Shown one piece after another: positions 25,326 through 32,895 of a stretch of 64,000 nucleotides of DNA. How positions within the stretch are numbered: the first letter of the stretch is position 1; each line of letters begins with the position of its first letter. Made by a program: the position numbers and the translations under genes. The DNA is from Hallella mizrahii (GTDB lineage Bacteria; Bacteroidota; Bacteroidia; Bacteroidales; Bacteroidaceae): NCBI RefSeq assembly GCF_009695775.1, contig NZ_VUNG01000016.1:1-64000 (forward strand). The letters are read 5' to 3'. Under the pieces are notes generated by a model, which was not told the DNA's origin, did no database searches, and saw only the letters and a program-made list of their open reading frames with translations.

Positions 25326-26426
25326 TTATTGTTTGAAGATGTTTTCTTTTAGGAATTTCGTCAGTTCTTCAGCCATCTTCTGATGCTGCGCCTTGCTGGG
25401 ATGGTAGTCTGCGCCATAGCCGAGGCTACCGTCCTGTGGTGTGAAGTCGAAGCGTAAGATGCGTTTGTCGCCTTTCTTATTAAGCGTTTTCTTGATGTTG
25501 TCGAGTGCTTTTTTGACGATGGCGTTGGTTTTCTCTTGGAGCATGGGACCGCTCATCAGCACAATGAAAGCCTGTGGATAGCAGTTTCTGACGTGGCGCA
25601 CAAGTCCGAGATAGGATTTCTCGTAAAGAGCTGCGTCGTAGGCCGGTGCTGAGAAGTCATTTGTTCCGAGGTTGATGCAAACCACGTCGGGTGTCCAACG
25701 CTTAAAGTTCCACAGCTGTGTGCTATCGTGGTAGAGCGTGAGATCATACATCTGCGGCATGGCATCTGGTGATCCTGTTGCTGGTCCGCCGTAGTTGCGG
25801 TATGCGCCAATACCGCTTCGTGAGATGGAGAAGTGCTGAGCCCCCAGTGCATCAGAGGTCAGTGTGGCATAGCTAAGCCAGTGGTTTTCAGTCTCGTCGA
25901 GGTAATGGTCATCGCCGAGGGTGTCTTCCACGCCGTAGCCACAGGTGATAGAGTTTCCGATGAACTCTATTTTGCGCTTGGGCAGAGGGTCAGGAGTGAC
26001 GAGCTTACAGCCCTTGTCGAGGACAAAGCCGCGGAAAATGGCATGACGGTCAAGCCCCTCGATAGTATACATCATCCTTACGCTATGCTCACCTTGCGAC
26101 AGTGCTGTAGCAAGCTGAGCGACAGAGTCTCGCTCGCTGTTGAAGGCCACCTTGAACGGTGTAGCGTTGTCGATGGAGCACATAAAGTATCCGCTTTTGG
26201 GCTTAGCCACCATTCGCAGTGACGTGCCTTGGAAGCGAGCCCGTATCTCAATGCCCGGCCAGTTGAATGTCGGCTGGTCGGGATTGCTGTCGTTGATGCG
26301 TCCTATATATTGAATCAATGGGTTGGACGGTTTCACCCATACTCCCTCGACGGGCAGAGTGTGTACTGCCCGGCAAGCGGAAGAGAAGGTCAGCATGGCA
26401 ATGATTGCGAATAGTATTTTCTTCAT
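25326..26426 (-). CDS. Exported SGNH esterase, carbohydrate esterase family 2 type
   Basis: 366 aa. An N-terminal export signal (about 3-18; FSSAC could be a lipobox with Cys18), a beta-sandwich domain (about 28-145; NWPGIEIRARFQGTSLRM) and a C-terminal SGNH hydrolase domain. Catalytic residues: Ser159 (EFIGNSITCGYG), Gly/Asn in INLGTNDFS (GTND 254-257) and His342 (GADYHPS). This two-domain layout is that of CE2 acetylesterases, which remove acetyl groups from xylan or mannan oligosaccharides, often at O-6. It is not in a PUL here; its neighbours are an ECF sigma factor and a DUF5686 protein. Substrate is inferred. Confidence 0.85.
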   Translation of the reverse strand: MKKILFAIIAMLTFSSACRAVHTLPVEGVWVKPSNPLIQYIGRINDSNPDQPTFNWPGIEIRARFQGTSLRMVAKPKSGYFMCSIDNATPFKVAFNSERDSVAQLATALSQGEHSVRMMYTIEGLDRHAIFRGFVLDKGCKLVTPDPLPKRKIEFIGNSITCGYGVEDTLGDDHYLDETENHWLSYATLTSDALGAQHFSISRSGIGAYRNYGGPATGSPDAMPQMYDLTLYHDSTQLWNFKRWTPDVVCINLGTNDFSAPAYDAALYEKSYLGLVRHVRNCYPQAFIVLMSGPMLQEKTNAIVKKALDNIKKTLNKKGDKRILRFDFTPQDGSLGYGADYHPSKAQHQKMAEELTKFLKENIFKQ

Positions 26427-26452
26427 AGATGTTTGGTATTATTAGCCAGTCT

Positions 26453-26541
26453 GGGTGTCCTATATATAATAAGGTGTCCTCAATATATGATAAGGAGCCT
26501 CTTCGATATAAAAGGAGTCCTATATATATAATAAGGTGTAG
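26453..26541 (-). repeat. Cluster of AT-rich short interspersed elements
   Basis: Three to four related units in tandem between the CE2 and DUF5686 genes, at 26457-26479, about 26476-26501, about 26502-26520 (degenerate) and 26515-26541. Each reads like GTCCTATATATAATAAGG. The last unit is identical over 27 bp to the reverse complement of 63127-63153. No stem-loop with T-tail; function unknown. Confidence 0.7.
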
Positions 26542-26545
26542 TCCC

Positions 26546-29236
26546 TTAGAACGTCAACCTCATCATCAACCTGATGCCATTCTTATGTGCTGTTGGCAAC
26601 TCGTTGTAGTTGCAGCGGTGGACATATTCCACGTGCAAGAGCTTGAAGATGTTGTGCACACCGGCGATAAGCTCCACGTAGGGTTTATGCGGGTCCATGA
26701 CGTAGCAGCCCTCGGGGAACTGCATGAGCACAGAAGAGTTGGCGTTCTGTTCCAGATAAGGATTGTTTTTGTCGGTGAGCTTACCCCAGAGAGCCTTCAC
26801 ACCGATATACTCGCGCCACTTGAGCTTCTTGAGCAATGGTATTCGGTTGAAGATCTTACCGTTGAGGTCCCAGCTGGCATCGAGACTGGCGTAGCGGTCG
26901 TTGAGGAACTCCATGTTGTTGATCAAGTTAAACGTCTCGTCCTCGATGATATAGCTCAGATTGGCAGCCGGCATAATCAGTAAGGGGTAGGGCACACGGT
27001 TCCACTGTGCTCCCGCCTTGACGTTGATATCGATTTTACCCCAACTGTTCATCCAGAAGCGCTTATAGATACCAGCTTCCGTGAAGTTGTATTTATAGTC
27101 GCCACCGAGCACATTTTTCAGTCCCATGGTATGTCCGAGCGTAAACACGGGTGCGTCGAGGTTGATCGGCAGACGGCGCTGCTTAGTGTTGATGTAAGTG
27201 CGTCCGGGTGCCAGTTGGAATTGCAGGCTGAGTTCCGTGGTACGTATCTTACCATTGTGGATGAGGTCACCGACGGGCGTATTTTTCGGTGCCGTGTAGC
27301 TGAACCCACTGTTCAGCGGGTTGAAGAAGAGAGCGCCGGCAGCCTCGTTTTCCTCAGTCTTCAGTCCGAATGTGGTTTTCAGTCCCCATTCCTGCTCGTA
27401 TTCAAACTTCAGCTGCTGTCGGTTGTAGAACATCATCTTGTCCACCTTTGCCCATTTGAAGGCTGTGAACACATTGTCCTTGTCGGTTTGCATAAACTTA
27501 TCCGAAGGCGACATGATGTCGTAGGTGGACTCAAAGGAAATCGTGCGCTTGGGAAACTCGCGCGGCAGATAGTCCTTTTTGTTCAGCGAGTAAGTCAGCA
27601 TCGCGTCGTAGTAGTTCTTCTTCGAGTGGAAACCGTGGGCGTAGTAGCCTTGGAAGAACCAGTGCTTGTTGAGGTTGGCGGTAGTCTGTCCGCTGACGCG
27701 CGCACGGTATCCGTCGATGAAGTTTTTGGTGATGAGCGTGTTCACCGGTCCGAAGTCGAACTTACTCGGATGGTTTTCATCACCGGTTTCCACGAAGTTC
27801 TCGATGAACGCCTTGGCGCCGAAGATGATATACTTAAAGCCTTTGATTTGCTCGATACGATGCACAAAAGCACTCATGGAGCTCTCGCTCTTCGTGAGTT
27901 CCACTGTTCGGTATTTATTCCAGAAGGCTTCGTCGCGCATCTGCGAGTCCGCCTCCCGTTTTATCTTTGCCTTACCCTTGAAGAGTTGTTTCGCCAGCGG
28001 CTGGAAGTCATAATCGCTCAATCGTGTCGTTCGTGTGATGAGCACCTTGCTCAGGAACTTAGCCACCTTCATCTCCACGATCATATCGTCGACGCTCAGA
28101 GCCCACTCACCATTAGGGAGCTTTCGGTATTCCTGCTGTATCTGCAGGTTCTCCACAAAGTTGACGTCGCTGCGTTTAGGGATCGTGAGGTTGCATCGCT
28201 TGACGTGCAGCGACGAGTCGGCGAGGATATACAGTTCTCCGCGGAATCCAAAGTCCTGCTGGTTGTTGGGAATGAACTGCAGGTGATAGCAAAGATCGTG
28301 ATCGACATATACGGTGTCCTCGATGTAAAATCGGTAGAAGGCGATCGCATCCTTGCCAATCGGCGAGGTGAACGGATATTGCAACAGGCGCACTTGGTCG
28401 TCGTAGATGTCCACGTCGGTAAAAACATCCTTCATGGCCACCGTCATGATGTCACCTGTCTGTATGAGCTGGTTGACACCGGACGAGCTTTGGCCCATGA
28501 CGATGTCCTTCTCATTCTTGGGGTCTTTGCGGAAGAGGTGTTGTGTGACCGTCTCATCGACGGTGAGCGGCAGAATCAGCTTACCGTTGTAGGGGCTTGT
28601 CTCCACCTGGTCGAGCAGCCACTTATGCTTTCCGATGAATCCCGAGTCGATGTCAGCCGGTGTGATGTCGTTGATGGCCATGGTGAGCTTTTGGTATTTG
28701 GTATAGCTCAGATAATCGTGGTTCTCGAGATTGGTGCGTTTTTTGGCGGCGATGACTCGCTTCATCAGTTCTACGGCAGGGTTGTTCTTTCGGGAGTAGT
28801 GTGCACGTTTCGACTTCACGACGACTTCCGCGAGTTGACGTGTGTCGGGTTTCAGCTTCACGTTGAGCACCTCCGGTGTAGAAGCGTTGATGGTGATCGT
28901 CTTCGGCTTATAGCCCACGGCAGTAAAGGTAAGCTGCCAGCCATTGTGTCGCTCGATGGTGTATTCACCCATGGCGTTGCCGCTCACGGCGATGTGATGG
29001 CCGCGGTAGGTGGCACTGGGGTAGAGGATGGTGTCGCCTTTTTCCGCGTCGATGACTACGCCACGGATCTGGGCGTGGGTGGCGAGGGAAAAGAAGAGGA
29101 GGAGAAAAAGGGAAAGGAGAGCCTTCCCCCACACAGCCTCACCCCCTCGCCCCTCTCCGAGGGAGAGGGGAGTGAAATGTCTGCTCCACCCTTTGACGTC
29201 TCGCCAAGTGTGTATGATGTTACTATATAGTTTCAT
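26546..29236 (-). CDS. DUF5686/carboxypeptidase-regulatory-like outer-membrane protein
   Basis: 896 aa. A signal segment (ALLSLFLLLFFSLATHAQ, about 40-57) leads into a carboxypeptidase-regulatory-like domain (IRGVVIDAEKGDTILYPSATYRG to about 135) and then a long DUF5686 region likely to end as a beta-barrel (terminal RLMMRLTF). It is common in Bacteroidota, function unknown, presumably outer membrane. Oddity: the 38 residues before the signal peptide include PLSLGEGRGG, which translates a CTCTCC palindromic repeat (29141-29170). Either an element inserted between start and signal peptide, or the true start is an internal GTG at about 29126. Not linked to a SusD, so not a PUL transporter. Confidence 0.85.
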   Translation of the reverse strand: MKLYSNIIHTWRDVKGWSRHFTPLSLGEGRGGEAVWGKALLSLFLLLFFSLATHAQIRGVVIDAEKGDTILYPSATYRGHHIAVSGNAMGEYTIERHNGWQLTFTAVGYKPKTITINASTPEVLNVKLKPDTRQLAEVVVKSKRAHYSRKNNPAVELMKRVIAAKKRTNLENHDYLSYTKYQKLTMAINDITPADIDSGFIGKHKWLLDQVETSPYNGKLILPLTVDETVTQHLFRKDPKNEKDIVMGQSSSGVNQLIQTGDIMTVAMKDVFTDVDIYDDQVRLLQYPFTSPIGKDAIAFYRFYIEDTVYVDHDLCYHLQFIPNNQQDFGFRGELYILADSSLHVKRCNLTIPKRSDVNFVENLQIQQEYRKLPNGEWALSVDDMIVEMKVAKFLSKVLITRTTRLSDYDFQPLAKQLFKGKAKIKREADSQMRDEAFWNKYRTVELTKSESSMSAFVHRIEQIKGFKYIIFGAKAFIENFVETGDENHPSKFDFGPVNTLITKNFIDGYRARVSGQTTANLNKHWFFQGYYAHGFHSKKNYYDAMLTYSLNKKDYLPREFPKRTISFESTYDIMSPSDKFMQTDKDNVFTAFKWAKVDKMMFYNRQQLKFEYEQEWGLKTTFGLKTEENEAAGALFFNPLNSGFSYTAPKNTPVGDLIHNGKIRTTELSLQFQLAPGRTYINTKQRRLPINLDAPVFTLGHTMGLKNVLGGDYKYNFTEAGIYKRFWMNSWGKIDINVKAGAQWNRVPYPLLIMPAANLSYIIEDETFNLINNMEFLNDRYASLDASWDLNGKIFNRIPLLKKLKWREYIGVKALWGKLTDKNNPYLEQNANSSVLMQFPEGCYVMDPHKPYVELIAGVHNIFKLLHVEYVHRCNYNELPTAHKNGIRLMMRLTF
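29141..29175 (-). repeat. CTCTCC palindromic repeat, copy 3 (inside DUF5686 N-terminus)
   Basis: CCCCTCTCC (29150-29158), loop GAG, GGAGAGGGG (29162-29170), flanked by CTCACCCCCTCGC. Same family as the copies at 23596 and 24436 but a different subtype. It is read as coding sequence (SLGEGRGGEA) if the annotated start is right. Confidence 0.7.
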
Positions 29237-29308
29237 TGTATTCTTGTCTGTTAATACCTATTTTATATCCTTAATTGTTATCCTTGCAATCTTTGAGGTG
29301 TATGTTGG

Positions 29309-29421
29309 TCATTCAACGTTGATCACTAACCGTTCAACAACTCAACACTCAACATTGTTCATTCAACATTCAACATTGATCACTCAACATTGATCATTCA
29401 TCATCGATCACTCAACATTGA
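29309..29421. repeat. ATTCAACATT low-complexity repeat, overlaps HAD gene 3' end
   Basis: About ten words of the type CATTCAACATT or CACTCAACATTGATC in 113 bp. The same words occur at 15041-15110. The right end encodes the last residues (INVE) and stop codon of the HAD gene. Confidence 0.75.
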
Positions 29422-30115
29422 TGAGTTGTTGCAAGTCCGTGATGACTTTGTCGGGAATGCTTTCGTCGTATTCTTTCTTTGTCCATCCTTCCCCTTTCAT
29501 CCAGATGGCATGGCAGCCGGCAGCCAATGCGGGTTCAATGTCCTTGTAGAAGCTGTCGCCCACGACGACCACCTCCTCTGGCTTCAGTCCCAGCCGCTCT
29601 ACCCCTATGGAGAAGATACGTGGGTTGGGTTTGCGGATGCCCACCTCAGCCGACTCCACAATACTTTTGAAGAAAATGTCGAGGCCAAACTCCTTGAGCA
29701 CCGTGGCGATGTTGCCATAGAAGTTACTTACGAGCACCATCGGATAGTGCTTGTGGAGCACGGCGAGCACTTCACGGCTGTGAGCAGTGATCGTTTTCAC
29801 CTTGCCATAGACATCCTCCAGCACGGCATCGTGCTTTTTTCGGAACATCTCCTCGTCGGCATCCCATGCGCCGGAGGTACAGAGCTGTTCCATCTCCAGG
29901 CGTATCTTCACCTGCAGCGTCTTGTAGAAAGTGTAGTCGGGTTGTATGATCGGACTGTTGCCCAGCGTGCGCTCGCCGTAGACATAAGCGTCGCGAAACT
30001 GCTGTTCGGTCACTGGCACCTGCTGCCGCTGATAGGCGTGCCAGAGCATCTGTCCCCAGTGGCAACCGGCAGTGTCGAGCGTGGCACCATAGTCAAAGAT
30101 ATATCCTTTAATCAT
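29408..30115 (-). CDS. HAD-superfamily hydrolase with altered motif I
   Basis: 235 aa, cytoplasmic HAD phosphatase fold with an alpha-helical cap. Motif I reads FDYGATLDT: the nucleophile Asp8 is present but the usual second Asp (general acid/base, D+2) is Gly. Motif II is VLVSNF, motif III RKPNP, motif IV VVGDSFYKDI. Loss of the D+2 Asp is usually linked to phosphonatase-like, transferase or weak activity. Last gene of a four-gene minus-strand cassette with a CDP-alcohol phosphotransferase; it may act on a phospho-intermediate of that pathway. Substrate unknown. Confidence 0.85.
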   Translation of the reverse strand: MIKGYIFDYGATLDTAGCHWGQMLWHAYQRQQVPVTEQQFRDAYVYGERTLGNSPIIQPDYTFYKTLQVKIRLEMEQLCTSGAWDADEEMFRKKHDAVLEDVYGKVKTITAHSREVLAVLHKHYPMVLVSNFYGNIATVLKEFGLDIFFKSIVESAEVGIRKPNPRIFSIGVERLGLKPEEVVVVGDSFYKDIEPALAAGCHAIWMKGEGWTKKEYDESIPDKVITDLQQLINVE

Positions 30116-30158
30116 TGTCGTTGTTCTTAATACCTATTGTTTGAATATCATGTAGAGC

Positions 30159-31091
30159 TTACAGTTTTTCTGTCAGCCGCCCACAAAGCGTCTCGTGACG
30201 CTTGTGCATGTGGATATAGAGCATGTTGAGCGGGATGATCTCCACCAAGAGATAGATCCATGGCATATTGATCAGGCAACATATATATAAGGTGATGGCT
30301 CGCACGTTAAACGTCAGTGCGTTGGTCATCGGCATGAGCGGTCGGCTGCCGTTGAGGAACTCTGTCTTCAGAGCGTCACGCTTCTGAGGATCGAGGGTAG
30401 GCATCGTCTCTTTCCATTTTTTGAAGAACTGCTGGAACTTCGGGGTACGCTGTTCCTGGCTTTTGCAGTAGTTGGCGTAGGTGCGGTAGAACATGCGTGC
30501 GAAGAGCTTGTTTTTCGGTGTGCTCTCGTAGACAGCGCGCTGCTGAGCATAGTTGTCGAGTTCCGAGCCATCTTTGCCTTTGAGGAAGAAGAGGTGGATC
30601 TGGCGGTAGTAGTCAGCCAACGAGCTTTGCGGCGAGTGGCTCATGAATCCAGCGATGATTGCCATCGCCCATATCCAGATGCCCCAGTGCAGATGTGTGC
30701 CGGGGATATACTGCCCCATCATGCGGAAGGCAAGGGCGAAATAGATGAAGACAAACCATACGTCGCCTGACGCACCGTCGAGCACACGGCCCACGAGTGT
30801 CTTTTTCCCTGTCAGTCGCGCCATCTGTCCGTCGGTGGAGTCACAGAAGTTGGCCAGCATCAGCAACGCCACGCCAAGGATGTTGTGCGGCAGGTCGGTA
30901 TAGTAGAACATACAACCGGCGGCAGCACCGAGGAAGATGCTCAGGATGGTGATGGCGTTGGGATGCACGCCGAGTTTATTCCAGAAGAGCGCAAAAACCA
31001 GTCCGATGGGGCGTGTGAAATGCACGTCGAGCCATTCTTCTGTATCGTTGGATTTAAAAGATGCTTGTAAGAGTTCCTTAAATGTAGACAT
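30159..31091 (-). CDS. CDP-alcohol phosphatidyltransferase family protein
   Basis: 310 aa, integral membrane enzyme that transfers a phospho-alcohol from a CDP-activated donor to an acceptor. The catalytic motif is DSTDGQMAR, 8 residues, GRVLDGASGD (about 87-113). The last two Asp are separated by four residues (D-GASG-D), where the classic motif has three. There are about six membrane segments; a long hydrophilic insert (about 165-240; LKGKDGSELDNYAQQR) lies between them, which simple PgsA or PssA enzymes lack. It is flanked by an ATP-grasp gene, a nucleotidyltransferase and a HAD gene. It probably uses the CDP-compound made by the neighbouring nucleotidyltransferase. Product unknown. Confidence 0.88.
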   Translation of the reverse strand: MSTFKELLQASFKSNDTEEWLDVHFTRPIGLVFALFWNKLGVHPNAITILSIFLGAAAGCMFYYTDLPHNILGVALLMLANFCDSTDGQMARLTGKKTLVGRVLDGASGDVWFVFIYFALAFRMMGQYIPGTHLHWGIWIWAMAIIAGFMSHSPQSSLADYYRQIHLFFLKGKDGSELDNYAQQRAVYESTPKNKLFARMFYRTYANYCKSQEQRTPKFQQFFKKWKETMPTLDPQKRDALKTEFLNGSRPLMPMTNALTFNVRAITLYICCLINMPWIYLLVEIIPLNMLYIHMHKRHETLCGRLTEKL

Positions 31092-31141
31092 GTATCGTGA
31101 TTTTCTTTATGATTCTTAATGATGTGAATATCTTGGGCTGC

Positions 31142-31963
31142 TTATTGCCGGCCTTGCGCGATGATCTCCTCGGCGATAGTCTTTGCCGCCTCCTCACGGC
31201 AGCGTGAGAAGCTCGGCCAGTCGTTGAAGTCGATGAAGAAGTACCTTCCCTGCTCGTCGATGATTGCGTCGCCGCCGTAGGCCGTCACTCCCGTGAGCTC
31301 AGCCAGGCGGAAGGCATCCTCTCGCAGAGCATCCTCGTCAAAGGGATAGTGCTGTGCCGTGCCGTTGCGCCGTTCATCACCGAACTTGCTGAAGCCGCCG
31401 TCGGTGGAATAGTAGTAGTGGAAGAGGCGGCGGCCGACACCGTAGAACTTCACCAAATCGCCCTCGACATGCGCGCTGGTGACGTATTCATTGATGCCGC
31501 GTGCTTTGAAGGCGGCAATAGCCTTCAGGAGAGCTTCCCCGTCAGGGCAGAACACCACGTCGCTTTTGCTTTGCGCGGCAGCGTCGCCCCGCTTGAGCCA
31601 TGTGCCGTGCTCGCCTTGCCTGTCGGGCATGGGTATGTGGTGGCATCGCATGAGCTTGTCAAGCAAAGCGCGTTGGCAGTGGTTCACGCCCGCCACGCTG
31701 TTGACGCACAGTGCGCCCTCCGCCGTTCTTCGCCCTAAAGCCTGCAGGGCTGCCGCGGAGCGCGCCATGGTCACATAGACCCTTGCCGCCGTCGGTGACT
31801 TGGCAAAGTCGTCTTCGTCGATGACGGGAATGGGGTCCGTGAGCGACAGCTTGCGGCGCAAAGCCTCGCAGACAGCGTGGAGGATGGCGTCGTCGCGGTC
31901 GACCGAGTTGGGCGAGAAGCGTGGTGCCCGCCTCACAGCGATGATGATCTCTTGCTCACTCAT
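31142..31963 (-). CDS. ATP-grasp-like protein
   Basis: 273 aa from the ATG at 31963; an upstream in-frame ATG (32038) lies in the neighbouring gene in another frame and adds Ser/Arg/Thr-rich, non-family sequence. The start overlaps the stop of the upstream gene by 8 bp. The C-terminal half has ATP-grasp features: EYVTSAHVEGDLVKFYGVG, TGVTAYGGDAIIDEQGRYFFIDFNDWPSF (metal-binding Asp and Asn). The N-terminal part (NSVAGVNHCQRALLDKL) fits the pre-ATP-grasp and lid regions. Such enzymes join a carboxylate to an amine or similar group, so it may decorate the head group made by this cassette. Substrates unknown. Confidence 0.75.
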   Translation of the reverse strand: MSEQEIIIAVRRAPRFSPNSVDRDDAILHAVCEALRRKLSLTDPIPVIDEDDFAKSPTAARVYVTMARSAAALQALGRRTAEGALCVNSVAGVNHCQRALLDKLMRCHHIPMPDRQGEHGTWLKRGDAAAQSKSDVVFCPDGEALLKAIAAFKARGINEYVTSAHVEGDLVKFYGVGRRLFHYYYSTDGGFSKFGDERRNGTAQHYPFDEDALREDAFRLAELTGVTAYGGDAIIDEQGRYFFIDFNDWPSFSRCREEAAKTIAEEIIAQGRQ

Positions 31964-32687
31964 TTTTGCCGGCGATGAAGTCTTCAGCCTTCTTGATGTC
32001 CGTGGCGTGGTCGATGTCGAGAACCTTAGAGAAGGCAAACGCCTTCAGCTGCCGTCCGTCGCGGATGAGTCCCCGTTGGAAGTTGCGCATGCGGCTTTCG
32101 CCGAGATCCATGCAGCGATGGAGCGTGTCGATGGCATTGGGTGCCAGGCCATAGATGCCGCCGCTGATGTAGGTGCAGTGCTGGCTGTTGTCGTCGTAAA
32201 ATCCTGTGACGTGCATCTCTCCATCCGTGCCGACATAGAGCGGCTTCTCGTCGTCGATGTAGTCAGTGACGCCCATCAGCCCGTCGCCGCCCTGGCGGAG
32301 GTAAGCCTGAAACTGGTGGATGTATTCGCCGAACTCTTCTTCTCGGAAGATCGTGTCCACCGTCGTCAGCACGAAAGGCTGCCCGACGAGCATCGGGCTC
32401 AGCTCAAAGAAGGAATGCATGCTGCTCGGTGTGCTTTTCACCTTCAGCCGCAGAGGAATGGTATGTCCTTCCAATCCATTCTTGATGATTTCGCGCAGAT
32501 GTTGCTGCACATCGGTCATCTGCCCGTTACAGATCACGCAGATCTCTTCTGCGTCGTGCTCCATGAAGATGCGTATCAGACGGTCGATGAGACGTTCGCC
32601 GTGGACGCGTACCAAAGGCTTGGGATCCTTGATGCCCTCAGCAGCGAGCCGTGAACCTTCACCGGCTGCTATAATTGCATATCTCAT
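31956..32687 (-). CDS. Nucleotidyltransferase (MobA-like/sugar-phosphate type)
   Basis: 243 aa. The N-terminal MRYAIIAAGEGSRLAAEGIKDPKPLVRVHGERLIDRLI is the nucleotide-binding signature of nucleotidyltransferases (AAGxGSR, then PKPL). A second region, FVLTTVDTIF, is the metal-binding Asp region. It probably makes an NDP- (perhaps CDP-) activated alcohol or sugar phosphate for the phosphotransferase two genes later. First gene of the cassette and translationally coupled to the ATP-grasp gene. The pairing resembles di-myo-inositol-phosphate or CDP-inositol logic, but no inositol-phosphate synthase lies in this window. Confidence 0.85.
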   Translation of the reverse strand: MRYAIIAAGEGSRLAAEGIKDPKPLVRVHGERLIDRLIRIFMEHDAEEICVICNGQMTDVQQHLREIIKNGLEGHTIPLRLKVKSTPSSMHSFFELSPMLVGQPFVLTTVDTIFREEEFGEYIHQFQAYLRQGGDGLMGVTDYIDDEKPLYVGTDGEMHVTGFYDDNSQHCTYISGGIYGLAPNAIDTLHRCMDLGESRMRNFQRGLIRDGRQLKAFAFSKVLDIDHATDIKKAEDFIAGKNE

Positions 32688-32791
32688 AACAAATACTATT
32701 CTTTTACTCTACTCTATGTTCAGCGTCATTCTCCCCTTGGCAAGAAATCCGTGCAACGTACGAAAATGGCACTTACTATCTAATTTATCTA

Positions 32792-32799
32792 CAAAGGTA
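32792..32799 (-). promoter_or_regulatory. Putative -7 element of the CDP-alcohol cassette
   Basis: The minus strand reads TACCTTTG, matching TAnnTTTG, about 105 bp upstream of the nucleotidyltransferase start. No clear -33. Confidence 0.4.
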
Positions 32800-32838
32800 T
32801 AGAGTTCTTGGGAGACATAGAAAACTTTTTAGCTTTAT

Positions 32839-32870
32839 TTTGGTTTTCAGTGAGTTTTTGATTATATTTG
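32839..32870 (+). promoter_or_regulatory. Bacteroidota -33/-7 promoter of the patatin/barrel gene
   Basis: TTTG (32839-32842), 20-bp spacer, TATATTTG (32863-32870), 25 bp upstream of the ATG. Confidence 0.75.
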
Positions 32871-32895
32871 CAGCAAAATAGACGATACCACGCTT

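Noticed and set aside
27131..29230. 699-codon plus-strand frame opposite the DUF5686 gene
   Set aside because: Antisense shadow with no recognisable motif; the minus strand encodes an established family.
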